This document shows, in pieces, positions 51,968 to 60,993 of a stretch of DNA of 64,000 bases. Source of the DNA: Deltaproteobacteria bacterium (GTDB lineage Bacteria > Desulfobacterota > Desulfovibrionia > Desulfovibrionales > Desulfovibrionaceae); the NCBI GenBank assembly GCA_009929215.1, contig SAAX01000002.1, forward strand, positions 52,446 through 116,445, written 5' to 3'. Both the position numbers and the translations under genes were made by a program. The notes under the pieces are model-generated. The model had not been told where the DNA came from. It made no database searches and saw only the letters and a program-made list of their open reading frames with translations. The number at the start of each line of letters is the position of its first letter. Within the stretch, counting starts at the first letter, position 1.

Positions 51968-52894
51968 ATGCCTCTTATCAATCCCAAAGAAATGTTCGCT
52001 GCCGCCTATACTGGCGGGTATGCCATTGGCGCTTTTAACGTCAACAATATGGAGATCATCCAGGGCATCATGAGTGCGGCCTCCGAGGAAAAATCACCTG
52101 TTATCCTTCAGGTTTCTTCGGGCGCACGCAAGTATGCCGGTCAGGTGTACATCATGAAGCTGGTGGAAGCCGCCCTGGCGCTTGATCCTTCCATCCCCGT
52201 GGTGGTGCACCTCGATCACGGCCCCAACTTTGAAATGTGCCGCGATTGCATCGACGGCGGCTTTACCTCGGTTATGATCGACGGCTCGCACCTGTCGTTT
52301 GAAGAAAATATTGCCCTGACCAAGCAGGTTGTGGAATATGCCCACCCCCGTGGCGTGTGGGTTGAAGCCGAGCTGGGCAAACTGGCGGGCATTGAGGAAC
52401 ACGTGCAGTCTGCCGAACACGTGTACACCGACCCCGACGAAGCCGTGGAATTTGTGAACCGCACGGGCTGCGACTCTCTGGCCGTTGCCATTGGCACAAG
52501 CCACGGCGCGTACAAGTTCAAGGGCGAAGCCAAGCTTGATTTTGACCGTCTGGCCCGCATTTGCGACAAACTGCCCGGCTACCCCCTGGTGCTGCACGGC
52601 GCTTCAAGCGTGCCGCAGGAATTTGTAAGCCTGTGCAACCAGTTTGGCGGCCAGGTGGGCGGCGCCAAGGGCGTGCCCGAAGACATGCTGCGCAAGGCCG
52701 CTGGCATGGGCGTGTGCAAGATCAACGTGGATACGGACATTCGCCTGGCCGTTACTGCCTCCATTCGACAGAATCTCAGCGAACACCCCGAACAGTTTGA
52801 CCCGCGCGCCTACCTCACCCCCGCGCGCGACGCAGTCAAGAACATGGTGGCCCACAAGATCCGCAATGTCATGGGATCTTCAAATAAAGCCTAA
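51968..52894 (+). CDS. fba: Fructose-bisphosphate aldolase, class II
   Basis: The 308-aa zinc-dependent aldolase interconverts fructose-1,6-bisphosphate with triose phosphates. VHLDHGPNFEMCRDCIDGGFTSVMIDGS carries the zinc His and the signature Asp region; EAELGKLAGIEEHV, AVAIGTSHGAYKF and LVLHGASSVPQ are family marks. GGAGGAAA (51958-51964) defines ATG 51968, while the frame is open to 51758. gap follows 25 nt later, an operon of lower glycolysis/gluconeogenesis. Confidence 0.96.
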   Translation: MPLINPKEMFAAAYTGGYAIGAFNVNNMEIIQGIMSAASEEKSPVILQVSSGARKYAGQVYIMKLVEAALALDPSIPVVVHLDHGPNFEMCRDCIDGGFTSVMIDGSHLSFEENIALTKQVVEYAHPRGVWVEAELGKLAGIEEHVQSAEHVYTDPDEAVEFVNRTGCDSLAVAIGTSHGAYKFKGEAKLDFDRLARICDKLPGYPLVLHGASSVPQEFVSLCNQFGGQVGGAKGVPEDMLRKAAGMGVCKINVDTDIRLAVTASIRQNLSEHPEQFDPRAYLTPARDAVKNMVAHKIRNVMGSSNKA

Positions 52895-52919
52895 TCCTAC
52901 GCCCCAAGGAGCGCGAATC

Positions 52920-53921
52920 ATGCCCGTGAAAGTTGGAATGAACGGCTTTGGCCGTATCGGTCGCTATCTGCTGCGTCTTATGGCCGACAATCAAGACATC
53001 CAGATCGCCGCCATTAACGCCCGTGCGGACAATGCCGCGCTGGCCTACCTTTTCAAGTATGATTCCACCTATGGAACCTTTCAGGGCACGGTTGACCACG
53101 ATGAGAACGGCATCATCGTCAATGGCCGTCACATCACTGTTACCCGCTGCAAGGCGGGCGAATGGGAATGGAAACGCCTGGGCGTAACCCTGGCAGTGGA
53201 AACCACCGGCACCATCAAGGACGCGGAAGGACTTGCCCAGCATCTGGCCTGTGGTGCCAAGAAAGTTGTGATCTCTGCCCCCGGCAAGGATGTGGACGCC
53301 ATGATTGTTATGGGCGTTAACCACCATATCTACGACGGCGCAAAGCACAACATTATCTCGGCTGCCTCGTGCACCACCAACTGCTTGGCCCCTGCCGTCA
53401 AGGTGCTGCACGATACCTTTGGTTTCCGCCACGGGCTCATGACCACCATCCACTCCTACACCATGAGCCAGCGCATTCTGGACGGAACCCACAAAGACTG
53501 GCGCCGTGGCCGTTCGGCCGGGGTTTCCATGGTTCCCTCCAGCACGGGCGCGGCCAAGGCTGTGGGTATTGTGATGCCCGAGCTGGAAGGCAAGCTCAAC
53601 GGCATGTCTGTGCGTGTGCCCACCTTTGACTGCTCGCTGGTTGACCTGACCTGCGAAGTGGAAAAAGCCTGTGACGCCGCCGCCGTTAACGCGGCCCTTC
53701 AGGCCGCCAGCAAGGGCGCGCTGGCCGAAAACATGGGCTTTTCTGAAGAGCCGCTGGTGTCCATCGACTACAAGGGCAGCACCTACGGCGGCGTGGTAGA
53801 CGCGCTTTCCACCCAGGTGCTTGACGGCACTATGGTCAAGCTGCTCATCTGGTACGACAACGAGTCCGGCTTTACCAACCAGCTGCTGCGTTTGCTGCAC
53901 ATGGTTGGCAAAGACTGCTAA
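52920..53921 (+). CDS. gap: Glyceraldehyde-3-phosphate dehydrogenase
   Basis: The 333-aa cytoplasmic enzyme oxidises glyceraldehyde-3-phosphate with NAD(P)+. VKVGMNGFGRIGRYLLRL is the dinucleotide site; ISAASCTTNCLAPAVKVLHD contains the catalytic Cys (about 151), HSYTMSQRILDG the catalytic His, and the C-terminus WYDNESGFTNQLLRLL is typical. AAGGAG (52906-52911) sets the start; the frame overlaps fba in an upstream extension. It follows fba. Confidence 0.97.
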   Translation: MPVKVGMNGFGRIGRYLLRLMADNQDIQIAAINARADNAALAYLFKYDSTYGTFQGTVDHDENGIIVNGRHITVTRCKAGEWEWKRLGVTLAVETTGTIKDAEGLAQHLACGAKKVVISAPGKDVDAMIVMGVNHHIYDGAKHNIISAASCTTNCLAPAVKVLHDTFGFRHGLMTTIHSYTMSQRILDGTHKDWRRGRSAGVSMVPSSTGAAKAVGIVMPELEGKLNGMSVRVPTFDCSLVDLTCEVEKACDAAAVNAALQAASKGALAENMGFSEEPLVSIDYKGSTYGGVVDALSTQVLDGTMVKLLIWYDNESGFTNQLLRLLHMVGKDC

Positions 53922-53976
53922 AAATCAGTTTCGCACACGCAGGCTTTGCCGATGGCAGAGGCTGTGTGCCGCAGTG

Positions 53977-54012
53977 GCGGCGGGCGTTGCAAACGCTCGC
54001 CGCTATCTTTTT
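53977..54012 (+). terminator. Terminator after gap
   Basis: GCGGCGGGCGTT (53977-53988) pairs with AACGCTCGCCGC (53992-54003) with one G-T pair, then TATCTTTTT. It closes fba-gap before the flagellin region. Confidence 0.75.
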
Positions 54013-54303
54013 GCTGCAACGCCCTATTCGCCCATGCGCCCCGTGTAGGCGCTGGACGCACTGTTCGCGCCGGGCAAATCAGCACATGCATGGCTCAACG
54101 CTATGCCCCAATAACTGTGCGCAATTCTGTGGGCTTATCCTCGCTATCACGATCTCTGCCCGGAAAAAATTACCCCTCACTCCCGCAGCGGGCGGAAAAA
54201 AATTCCCCTCTTATTTCAGCCACTCTCGCATCCAGCGCCGCAAACCGTTGACACAAGCCACTTTGTGGACACTCCGCATGGCTGCCTTTTTTGCGCCTTG
54301 CCC

Positions 54304-54330
54304 TAATACTTTTGGCGCACGCGCCGATTA
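54304..54330 (+). promoter_or_regulatory. Sigma28 (FliA) promoter of the first flagellin
   Basis: TAAT (54304-54307), 15 nt, GCCGATTA (54323-54330) is a near-perfect match to TAAA-N15-GCCGATAA. The predicted start is about 70 nt before the flagellin ATG. Confidence 0.7.
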
Positions 54331-54341
54331 AATGGACAAAA

Positions 54342-54408
54342 GGTGGTAGCACGCAAGGACGCGTCGGCATTTCGCGCCACCTGGGAATACAGCATTCATG
54401 GAGGAATG
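54342..54408 (+). promoter_or_regulatory. Flagellin 1 leader with two GGA-loop hairpins (CsrA-type)
   Basis: Hairpin A: ACGC (54351-54354), loop AAGGAC, GCGT (54361-54364). Hairpin B: CATTC (54393-54397), loop ATGGAG, GAATG (54404-54408), which holds the Shine-Dalgarno. GGTGG (54342-54346) and CCACC (54377-54381) can close an outer stem around A. CsrA binds GGA in hairpin loops, commonly two sites with one over the ribosome site. Regulation is inferred. Confidence 0.55.
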
Positions 54409-54409
54409 T

Positions 54410-55294
54410 ATGTATATCAATAGCAACAGCATGGCTACACAGGTATCCAACAACCTGACGTCGCACTATAGCGACCTCAAAACCTCAACAGAGCGACTTT
54501 CTTCGGGTCTGCGCATCAATTCCGCTGCGGACGATGCTGCCGGTCTGGCCATTCGCGAACTCATGCGTACCGATATCGCCGCTCTGCAACAGGGCGTGCG
54601 TAACGCCAACGATGCAATTTCCCTCATTCAGACCGCCGACGGTGCATTAGGCATCATCGACGAAAAGCTGACCCGTATGAAGGAACTGGCAGAACAGGCC
54701 GCCACCGGTACCTATGACTCCACCCAGCGTTTGATGATTGAATCGGAGTACCAGGCCATGGCTTCGGAAATTACCCGAATCGCCAACGCCACGGACTTCA
54801 ACGGCATCCATCTGCTGGACGGCAACCTGTCGAGCGACACGCATGACGGCAGCGGCATGTCGTCCACGGGCAAGCTCAAGGTACACTTTGGTACGGCCAA
54901 CGACTCTGCCGAAGACTATTACTACATCAAGATCGGCACGAGCACAGCTTCGGCCCTTGGTGTGGGCAATCAGGCAGTGGGTACTGACGGCCTTACCGTA
55001 TCCACACAGGAAGCCGCGCAAAAGGCATTGGTGGCCATCACCAACGCCGTGGTCTCCAAGGATAAGATCCGGGCACACCTTGGCGCGCTGCAAAACCGGC
55101 TGGAAAATACCATTTCCAACCTGACAACCCAGAGCGAGAATCTTCAGGCGGCTGAATCGCGCATTTCAGACGTGGACGTTGCCACGGAAATGACCAAGTT
55201 CGTCCGCAACCAGATTCTCACACAGTCTTCGGTGGCCATGCTTTCGCAGGCCAACAGCATGCCCAGAATGGCCATGACGCTGATCTCTGGCTAG
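54410..55294 (+). CDS. fliC: Flagellin 1
   Basis: The 294-aa protein is the secreted filament subunit. MYINSNSMATQVSNNLTSHYSDL and the following NSAADDAAGLAIRELMRTDI form the conserved D0/D1 N-terminal helices, and SRISDVDVATEMTKFVRNQILTQSSVAMLSQANSMP the C-terminal coiled coil. The central variable domain is only about 100 residues, so the filament subunit is short. A σ28-type promoter and a GGA-hairpin leader precede it. It shares all but about 25 of 294 positions with the second flagellin. ATG 54410 follows GGAGGA (54400-54405). Confidence 0.95.
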   Translation: MYINSNSMATQVSNNLTSHYSDLKTSTERLSSGLRINSAADDAAGLAIRELMRTDIAALQQGVRNANDAISLIQTADGALGIIDEKLTRMKELAEQAATGTYDSTQRLMIESEYQAMASEITRIANATDFNGIHLLDGNLSSDTHDGSGMSSTGKLKVHFGTANDSAEDYYYIKIGTSTASALGVGNQAVGTDGLTVSTQEAAQKALVAITNAVVSKDKIRAHLGALQNRLENTISNLTTQSENLQAAESRISDVDVATEMTKFVRNQILTQSSVAMLSQANSMPRMAMTLISG

Positions 55295-55382
55295 CGGCTA
55301 AACCAGGTGGTGGAGGGCAACAGCCCCTAACTGGCCGCGAGGCTGGGGAGAGTCTTAAGGCCATAACAACAAGCTTTCATGA

Positions 55383-55414
55383 AAAGCCGAACCGTTCGCG
55401 GTTCGGCTTTTTTT
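55383..55414 (+). terminator. Terminator of flagellin 1
   Basis: AAAGCCGAACCG (55383-55394), TTCG tetraloop, CGGTTCGGCTTT (55399-55410), then TTTTA. It is a textbook 12-bp stem. Confidence 0.92.
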
Positions 55415-55835
55415 ATGCCGCCAGCCAATAACGCCCGGGCAAATTTTGCTCCCGCCACAATAAGGCAATCCAATTACCGCACTAGCCCGCGCAATCTGGC
55501 AGCACAGCCAGCAGCGCCAAAAGACTTGGGCCTGCTTGTTTGGGCTGGGCATTGGCGCGTATGCCTGCGCATCTGAGTTTCCATCAACATATCCACAAGC
55601 CCACGCCCACAGCGCATAGCTTAACTGATTTTTGACAGCCGTTATCAGAATATCGGCCAATTCCACGCGTTAAATATCGGGCCTACAATTTTTTATTTCT
55701 TCTGCCGCACACAAGCAGCAAATCGCATCCCGCAGGTATTCATATATTTTTTTGTTCGCTGTCTACCAACCCCACCCTGTTTGCCACCATAGGCGCACCA
55801 GATGCCAGTATCTTGACACAACTAATCACCATCTC

Positions 55836-55851
55836 TGGCATGAATCCTGCT
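55836..55851 (+). promoter_or_regulatory. Possible sigma54 promoter before flagellin 2
   Basis: TGGCATGAATCCTGCT has the GG-N10-GC spacing and most of TGGCACG-N4-TTGCW. No σ28 match was found upstream of this flagellin. The leader would be about 215 nt. Confidence 0.4.
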
Positions 55852-56006
55852 GTAAACGCAGTGCAGGTTTTCAGGCAAATATTGCCCTTCTGAAGCCACG
55901 AATCAGATGAGCAAAAGCGCCTGTTGTTTAGGGCTACAGCCAGGGTCGCATGGCTGGCAATGGCTGGTTTCGTAAAACTATTCCCCGCGCTTTTTGCGGG
56001 ATGAAC

Positions 56007-56077
56007 GGTGGCAGCCCGCATGGAAGCGGGCGCGCGTAGTGCGCCACCGGGCAGACAGAACATTCATGGAGGAATGT
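56007..56077 (+). promoter_or_regulatory. Flagellin 2 leader with two GGA-loop hairpins (CsrA-type)
   Basis: Hairpin A: CCCGC (56015-56019), loop ATGGAA, GCGGG (56026-56030). Hairpin B: ACATTC (56060-56065), loop ATGGAG, GAATGT (56072-56077), with the Shine-Dalgarno in its loop. GGTGG (56007-56011) and CCACC (56044-56048) form the same outer stem as in flagellin 1, although the sequence of hairpin A differs. Structure conserved with different bases suggests selection. Confidence 0.58.
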
Positions 56078-56078
56078 C

Positions 56079-56963
56079 ATGTATATCAATAACAACTCAA
56101 TGGCTACCGGTGTTGCTAACAACCTGACCTCGCATTACGCTAACCTGAAGACCACGACCGAGCGTCTGTCTACAGGTTTGCGCGTCAATTCTGCGGCCGA
56201 CGATGCCGCGGGCCTCGCCATCCGCGAATTGATGCGTACCGACATCGCTGCCTTGCAGCAGGGTGTACGTAATGCCAACGACGCCATTTCTCTTCTTCAG
56301 ACAGCTGACGGTGCTCTTGGCATCATCGACGAAAAGCTGACCCGTATGAAGGAACTGGCCGAACAGGCTGCCACTGGCACGTACGATTCCACCCAGCGTC
56401 TGATGATCGAGTCGGAGTACCAGGCCATGGCTTCGGAAATTACCCGAATCGCCAATGCCACGGACTTCAACGGAATCCAGCTGCTGAACGGCAATCTGTC
56501 CAGTGACACGCACGACGGCAGCAACTTGACTTCTACCGGCAAGATGAAGGTCCACTTCGGTTCTGCCAACGACTCTGCTGAAGACTATTACTACATCCAG
56601 ATCGGCACGAGCACCGCCTCGGCTCTGGGCGTGGGTAATCAGGCTGTCGGCACTGACGGCCGGACCATCTCCACTCAGGAGGCGGCCCAGAAGGCACTTG
56701 TTGCTGTAACCAATGCCGTGGTTTCCAAGGACAAGATCCGCGCGCACCTGGGTGCTCTGCAAAACAGGCTGGAAAACACCGTTTCCAACCTTACTACCCA
56801 GGCCGAGAACTTGCAGGCGGCTGAATCTCGTATTTCCGACGTGGACGTGGCCACGGAAATGACGAAGTTCGTCCGCAACCAAATCCTCACCCAGTCGTCT
56901 GTGGCCATGCTCTCGCAGGCCAACAGCATGCCCAAGATGGCCATGCAGCTTATCGGCGGCTAA
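56079..56963 (+). CDS. Flagellin 2
   Basis: The 294-aa filament subunit is a paralogue of flagellin 1, differing at about 25 positions, mostly in the first 40 and the central residues. Conserved NSAADDAAGLAIRELMRTDI and the terminal coiled coil SRISDVDVATEMTKF are identical or nearly so. It has its own leader and terminator, so it is a separate transcript, probably differentially expressed. ATG 56079 follows GGAGGA inside a hairpin loop. Confidence 0.95.
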   Translation: MYINNNSMATGVANNLTSHYANLKTTTERLSTGLRVNSAADDAAGLAIRELMRTDIAALQQGVRNANDAISLLQTADGALGIIDEKLTRMKELAEQAATGTYDSTQRLMIESEYQAMASEITRIANATDFNGIQLLNGNLSSDTHDGSNLTSTGKMKVHFGSANDSAEDYYYIQIGTSTASALGVGNQAVGTDGRTISTQEAAQKALVAVTNAVVSKDKIRAHLGALQNRLENTVSNLTTQAENLQAAESRISDVDVATEMTKFVRNQILTQSSVAMLSQANSMPKMAMQLIGG

Positions 56964-56997
56964 CGCTGGTTGAGGGCGTGCCTAGCACGTTTCCCAA

Positions 56998-57036
56998 AAT
57001 ATCCCCGAAGGGTTCACGCCCTTCGGGGATATTTTG
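56998..57036. terminator. Bidirectional terminator between flagellin 2 and rimO
   Basis: AATATCCCCGAAGGG (56998-57012) pairs with CCCTTCGGGGATATT (57019-57033), followed by TTTG on the plus strand and TTTTGGG on the minus strand. Confidence 0.88.
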
Positions 57037-57066
57037 CATGGGGCCTAGCCCGCATGTACGGCTGGC

Positions 57067-58392
57067 TCAGGCCAGCGCCGTAAGGTCATAATCGGTATTT
57101 TCAACAATATCACATTCCACAAGGGCTCCTGGCACAACCCCCGGCCCGCTCACATAGGTGATGCCGTCCACCTCTGGCGTCTGAAACCACACCCTGCCGC
57201 TGTGCAGGCCCGGCCAGTCAGGGTGCGGCGCATCCACCAGCACCTGCATGCGGCTGCCCACATGGGCGGCAAGATACTCGTTACTGATTTCGGCCTGAAT
57301 TTCCATAAGCGAATCACGCCGCCACTGTTTGACCTCGTCCGCGACCTGATCGGGCAAGGTGGCCGCCAGCGTGCCTTCTTCTGCCTGGTAGGCAAAAACG
57401 CCCACATGATGAAAACGGCTTTCTTCCACAAAGCGGCACAAGGCGTCAAAGTGCTCTTCGCTTTCGCCGGGGTAGCCCACAATAAAGGTCGTGCGCAAGG
57501 CGGCATCGGGCAGCACCGAGCGCACAGTGTCGAGCACACGCCGGGGGTCGCCAGCAAAGGGACGCCCCATGCGCGAAAGCACGTCGGGGTGCGCATGCTG
57601 CAAGGGAATATCGAGATAGGGCAGCAGGGGGGCCCCGCAGTCGCGTATAAAACGCAAAAGCTCGGGCGTAACGCCGCTGGGATACAGGTAGAGCAGGCGC
57701 AGCCACGCCAGCCCGTCCAGCCCCACCAGCTTCTCAAGCAGGCTGGGCAAGCCGTGCTTGAGGCCAAGGTCAACGCCCCACGAGGTAAGATCCTGCGCCA
57801 CAAGGTCGAGCTCACGCACGCCCTGGGCCAGCAAGGCCTTTGCCTCGTCAACAATGTCCTCGGCAGTGAGCGATTTAAGCCCGCCACGGATGGAAGGAAT
57901 GGTGCAGAACGCGCACTTGTGCCTGCACCCCTCGCCCACCTTGAGCCATGCATACGAGGGGCCGGTAGAAAGCAGCCTGCCACCGCCCGCAACCAGGGCT
58001 GGCGGCTCAGCAAGCCCCAGAGCGGCTGCCACCATGGCGGGCCAGCGCGGCAGGTCTGCCGTGGGCAGCCAAAGGTCCACTTCTGGCAGTTCTGCGGCCA
58101 GATCAGCTGCGCCATAGCGCCCCACCATACAGCCGCCAACGGCAAGCAATGGTTTTGTTTTGCACTTGCCAAGCCTTTGTACGGCATCCACCACCGCGCG
58201 CACCGATTCGCGCACTGCGGGGTCGATAAAGCCGCATGTATTTATGAAAACCAGGCGGGCCTTGCCCATGTGCTCCACATGCTGCACGGTAATACCCAGA
58301 GAACCGAGCAACCGCTCGCTGTCCACCCGGTTTTTGGGGCAGCCAAGGCTCAACGACCATACTTTGAGAGAAGAAATTTTTGCAGTTGTCAT
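57067..58392 (-). CDS. rimO: Ribosomal protein S12 methylthiotransferase
   Basis: The 441-aa radical-SAM enzyme adds a methylthio group to Asp of ribosomal protein S12. An N-terminal UPF0004 domain (VWSLSLGCPKNRVDSERLLG, NTCGFIDPA and GGCMVGRYG supply the second cluster Cys) precedes the radical-SAM CRHKCAFCTIPSIRGGLKS (CX3CX2C, about 148-155) and a C-terminal TRAM domain (about 375-440). CPKNRVDSE and the S12-type region favour RimO over MiaB. ATG 58392 is chosen over an extension to 58452. Confidence 0.92.
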   Translation of the reverse strand: MTTAKISSLKVWSLSLGCPKNRVDSERLLGSLGITVQHVEHMGKARLVFINTCGFIDPAVRESVRAVVDAVQRLGKCKTKPLLAVGGCMVGRYGAADLAAELPEVDLWLPTADLPRWPAMVAAALGLAEPPALVAGGGRLLSTGPSYAWLKVGEGCRHKCAFCTIPSIRGGLKSLTAEDIVDEAKALLAQGVRELDLVAQDLTSWGVDLGLKHGLPSLLEKLVGLDGLAWLRLLYLYPSGVTPELLRFIRDCGAPLLPYLDIPLQHAHPDVLSRMGRPFAGDPRRVLDTVRSVLPDAALRTTFIVGYPGESEEHFDALCRFVEESRFHHVGVFAYQAEEGTLAATLPDQVADEVKQWRRDSLMEIQAEISNEYLAAHVGSRMQVLVDAPHPDWPGLHSGRVWFQTPEVDGITYVSGPGVVPGALVECDIVENTDYDLTALA

Positions 58393-58568
58393 GCGGGCAC
58401 AATACAGGGGGGCCGGACGATTGTCACCAGAGTATCGGCCCCTCAAATCCACCGGTACGCAGCCCGTAGACTGGCTGGCAAAATTTGCAAAACGATAGTT
58501 GTGGTGCTACCTTTACCCTGTTGTAAAACTGCCCTCCACACAATTGCAGGCCTTCAAGGCGAACGGAA

Positions 58569-60812
58569 ATGAAGATACCACCCCCGGCAAACCGCAATAA
58601 TTCAGCCAATCTGCCCACGGGCCCGCTGGCTGCTGAAGCAGCCGGAGAAGTAAGCTATCCGCCCGATCTGCAAAGCCGATATTTTGATATCTGCCTCATT
58701 GATTTTGAGGCAGATGTATTTAGCAGCGTCTACCACAACCCGGCCAAATTTGCTCCAGCTGACCAGCAGTTTTCACTCTCGGAAAAACTCAGCAATGATC
58801 TGGCTGAGTTGGTGCACCCTGACGATGCAGAAAAATTCGCCTGCTTTTTGACGCCGCAGGCCTTGCAAAAAAACCTTGGGGACACCCCGGCCTTTACTGC
58901 CCAAGCCCTGCGCATAAAGGCCCTGGACGGCGCATACCATCGGGTACAGATTGTGGTTTTTCCTGCCCTGGGCCGGGGCAGTGGGCAGATGTACCTTGTG
59001 TGCACCGAAGACATTGAGCAGCCACAAACCGCAGAGGCCATCAGCTACGAAAACGAAGTACTGCAAAGGCAAAAGCTTGACGCGTTGCGCTACAAGGCCG
59101 TGGTTGACCATACCCGCACCCTCGTTTTTGAATGGAGCGGCAAAGACCTGACCTATCTGAGCCACCGCATTCCCGAACTGCTGACTGGCAATTACAATGG
59201 GCGCAATCCCTTTGATGTTTGGCGTGAAGACGACGTGCTCTATGTTGGCGACATGGAGGTCTTTGACACCTGCCTGGCACGCCTGGCGCTGGGTATCAGA
59301 TCGGGCGAAATGACGGTTCGCTTGCGCCGCCGCGACGGGCAGTACATCTGGTGCAAGGTCACCTACACAAAACTGGACGATGGCGAATCGAACGAGCGCT
59401 ACATAGGCACACTCAACGATGTGGACGCCGCCACCCGCAGCGAGCAGGCTCTGCGCATGCGCGCCGAGCACGACCCCCTCACCGGGGCCTACAACACCCA
59501 GACTTTTTTTGAAAAAATCGACAAGCTCATCAAAAACCGACCCAACGAGCAGTACTGCATACTGCGCTTTGACGTGGCCGGGTTCAAGGCCATCAACGAA
59601 TCCTTTGGGCTTGAAGAGGGCAACCGGCTGCTACGCGGCATAGCCCGCCTCATACGCCAGCGCCTCATATCCGAAAAAGAAATTTTTGCCCGACTTACCG
59701 CCGATGTTTTTGCCGTCTGCCTTACGGGCGGTTCAGAACGGTCACTGCAATTCGTTCAGGCCCTTTCGCTCCGGCTCGATCATTATTCCGACACCTTTAG
59801 GGTCAAGCTGTTCTTTGGCATCTGCCCGGTGGAGAATCCGCGCACGCCAGCCCATATTTTATGCGACTGGGCCTACCTTGCGCAAAAAACCGTCAAAGGC
59901 AGTGATATTGTCAACTTTGCCTTTTACGACGATGCCCTGCGCAAACGCCTGCACGACGAAAGCTACATCACCGACCAGATGTACGAGGCGCTTGAAAAGC
60001 ACCAGTTCAAGCTGTTTTTGCAGCCCAAGGTAGAGATTTCCAGCGGCCGCATTGTGGGGGCCGAAGCCCTGGTGCGCTGGCAGCACCCCACAGACGGGCT
60101 TATCTTGCCTGGTCGGTTTATTCCGCTCTTTGAACGCAATGGTTTTATCATGCGCCTTGATGCCTACATCTGGGAGCAGACATGCAGCACCCTGCGCACA
60201 TGGCTGGACAAAAAGTATGATCCCACGCCCATTTCGGTCAACATGTCGCGTCTGCACTTCAACGATGACGACCTGCCGTCCAGGCTTGTAAGCCTGATGA
60301 ACAAATACAACCTGCCCCGACACATGCTGGAGCTGGAACTGACCGAAAGTGCTTTTTTTGCCAACGAGTCGCGCCTGGTACGGCTTATGGATGAACTGCG
60401 GGCAGCAGGATTTGTTTTTTCCATGGACGATTTTGGCACGGGCTATTCGTCCCTGAGTACCCTGCGCGACCTGCCCTTCAGCGTGGTCAAACTGGACCGG
60501 GCTTTTATCAGCGACGGCACAACCAACCAGCGCGGCCAGATCGTGGCCCGAAATACCATTGCCCTTGCCCGCGATCTGGACATGTCCATTGTGGCCGAAG
60601 GAGTGGAAACCAAGGAACACGCCCGCTTTCTGCTTAACAGCGGCTGCAACTGCGCGCAGGGCTTCTATTATTCCCGCCCGGTGGATACCGCCGAATTTGA
60701 GGTTCTCTGCTTTGTGCAGGAAAAAGCCTTTTGGGTTCACCCGCAGCTCAAGGCAGACGCCATTCGCCTGGGGCTGCCCATCAGCACCGAAGCTCCCATC
60801 AGGGAATACTGA
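58569..60812 (+). CDS. PAS-GGDEF-EAL protein, probable c-di-GMP phosphodiesterase
   Basis: The 747-aa cytoplasmic protein has two PAS-like regions (about 35-150 and 170-295, the second with a PAC end RRDGQYIWCKVTYTKL), a GGDEF domain (about 300-460) and an EAL domain (about 475-725). The GGDEF active site is degenerate (LTADVF in place of GGDEF), so it should not cyclise GTP. The EAL site keeps GAEALVRW, SVNMSRLHF, LELTESAFF, SMDDFGTGYSS, VKLDRAF and VAEGVETKEHA, all expected for an active phosphodiesterase. A strong hairpin follows. Confidence 0.9.
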   Translation: MKIPPPANRNNSANLPTGPLAAEAAGEVSYPPDLQSRYFDICLIDFEADVFSSVYHNPAKFAPADQQFSLSEKLSNDLAELVHPDDAEKFACFLTPQALQKNLGDTPAFTAQALRIKALDGAYHRVQIVVFPALGRGSGQMYLVCTEDIEQPQTAEAISYENEVLQRQKLDALRYKAVVDHTRTLVFEWSGKDLTYLSHRIPELLTGNYNGRNPFDVWREDDVLYVGDMEVFDTCLARLALGIRSGEMTVRLRRRDGQYIWCKVTYTKLDDGESNERYIGTLNDVDAATRSEQALRMRAEHDPLTGAYNTQTFFEKIDKLIKNRPNEQYCILRFDVAGFKAINESFGLEEGNRLLRGIARLIRQRLISEKEIFARLTADVFAVCLTGGSERSLQFVQALSLRLDHYSDTFRVKLFFGICPVENPRTPAHILCDWAYLAQKTVKGSDIVNFAFYDDALRKRLHDESYITDQMYEALEKHQFKLFLQPKVEISSGRIVGAEALVRWQHPTDGLILPGRFIPLFERNGFIMRLDAYIWEQTCSTLRTWLDKKYDPTPISVNMSRLHFNDDDLPSRLVSLMNKYNLPRHMLELELTESAFFANESRLVRLMDELRAAGFVFSMDDFGTGYSSLSTLRDLPFSVVKLDRAFISDGTTNQRGQIVARNTIALARDLDMSIVAEGVETKEHARFLLNSGCNCAQGFYYSRPVDTAEFEVLCFVQEKAFWVHPQLKADAIRLGLPISTEAPIREY

Positions 60813-60865
60813 TTTTACCGGGCATTTGCCATCTGCTCTTCTGCTATGCAGACAGCAACAGCTCG

Positions 60866-60887
60866 GCCCCGCAAGGGGCTTTTTTTT
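60866..60887 (+). terminator. Terminator after the EAL gene
   Basis: GCCCC (60866-60870), GCAA, GGGGC (60875-60879) and an eight-T run, directly followed by a seven-G run (60888-60894). Confidence 0.82.
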
Positions 60888-60993
60888 GGGGGGGAGGGGC
60901 CACTCGGCTTTGGACAGGCACAAAATCCACTCACAGCCCCGAATAACCCGGCCCTGACGCGGCCCCCGGCGGGCAGTCTGGCAAAAAGAGACT

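Larger units (their letters stand above)
55295..56078. other. Gene-free region between the two flagellin genes
   Basis: About 780 nt with no supportable gene. It holds the terminator of flagellin 1, a possible sigma54-type site and the leader of flagellin 2. Small frames here lack ribosome sites. Confidence 0.55.

Noticed and set aside
54265..54300. Sigma54-like GG...GC element before flagellin 1
   Set aside because: The GG-to-GC distance is 11 instead of 10, and a much better sigma28 site lies just downstream.
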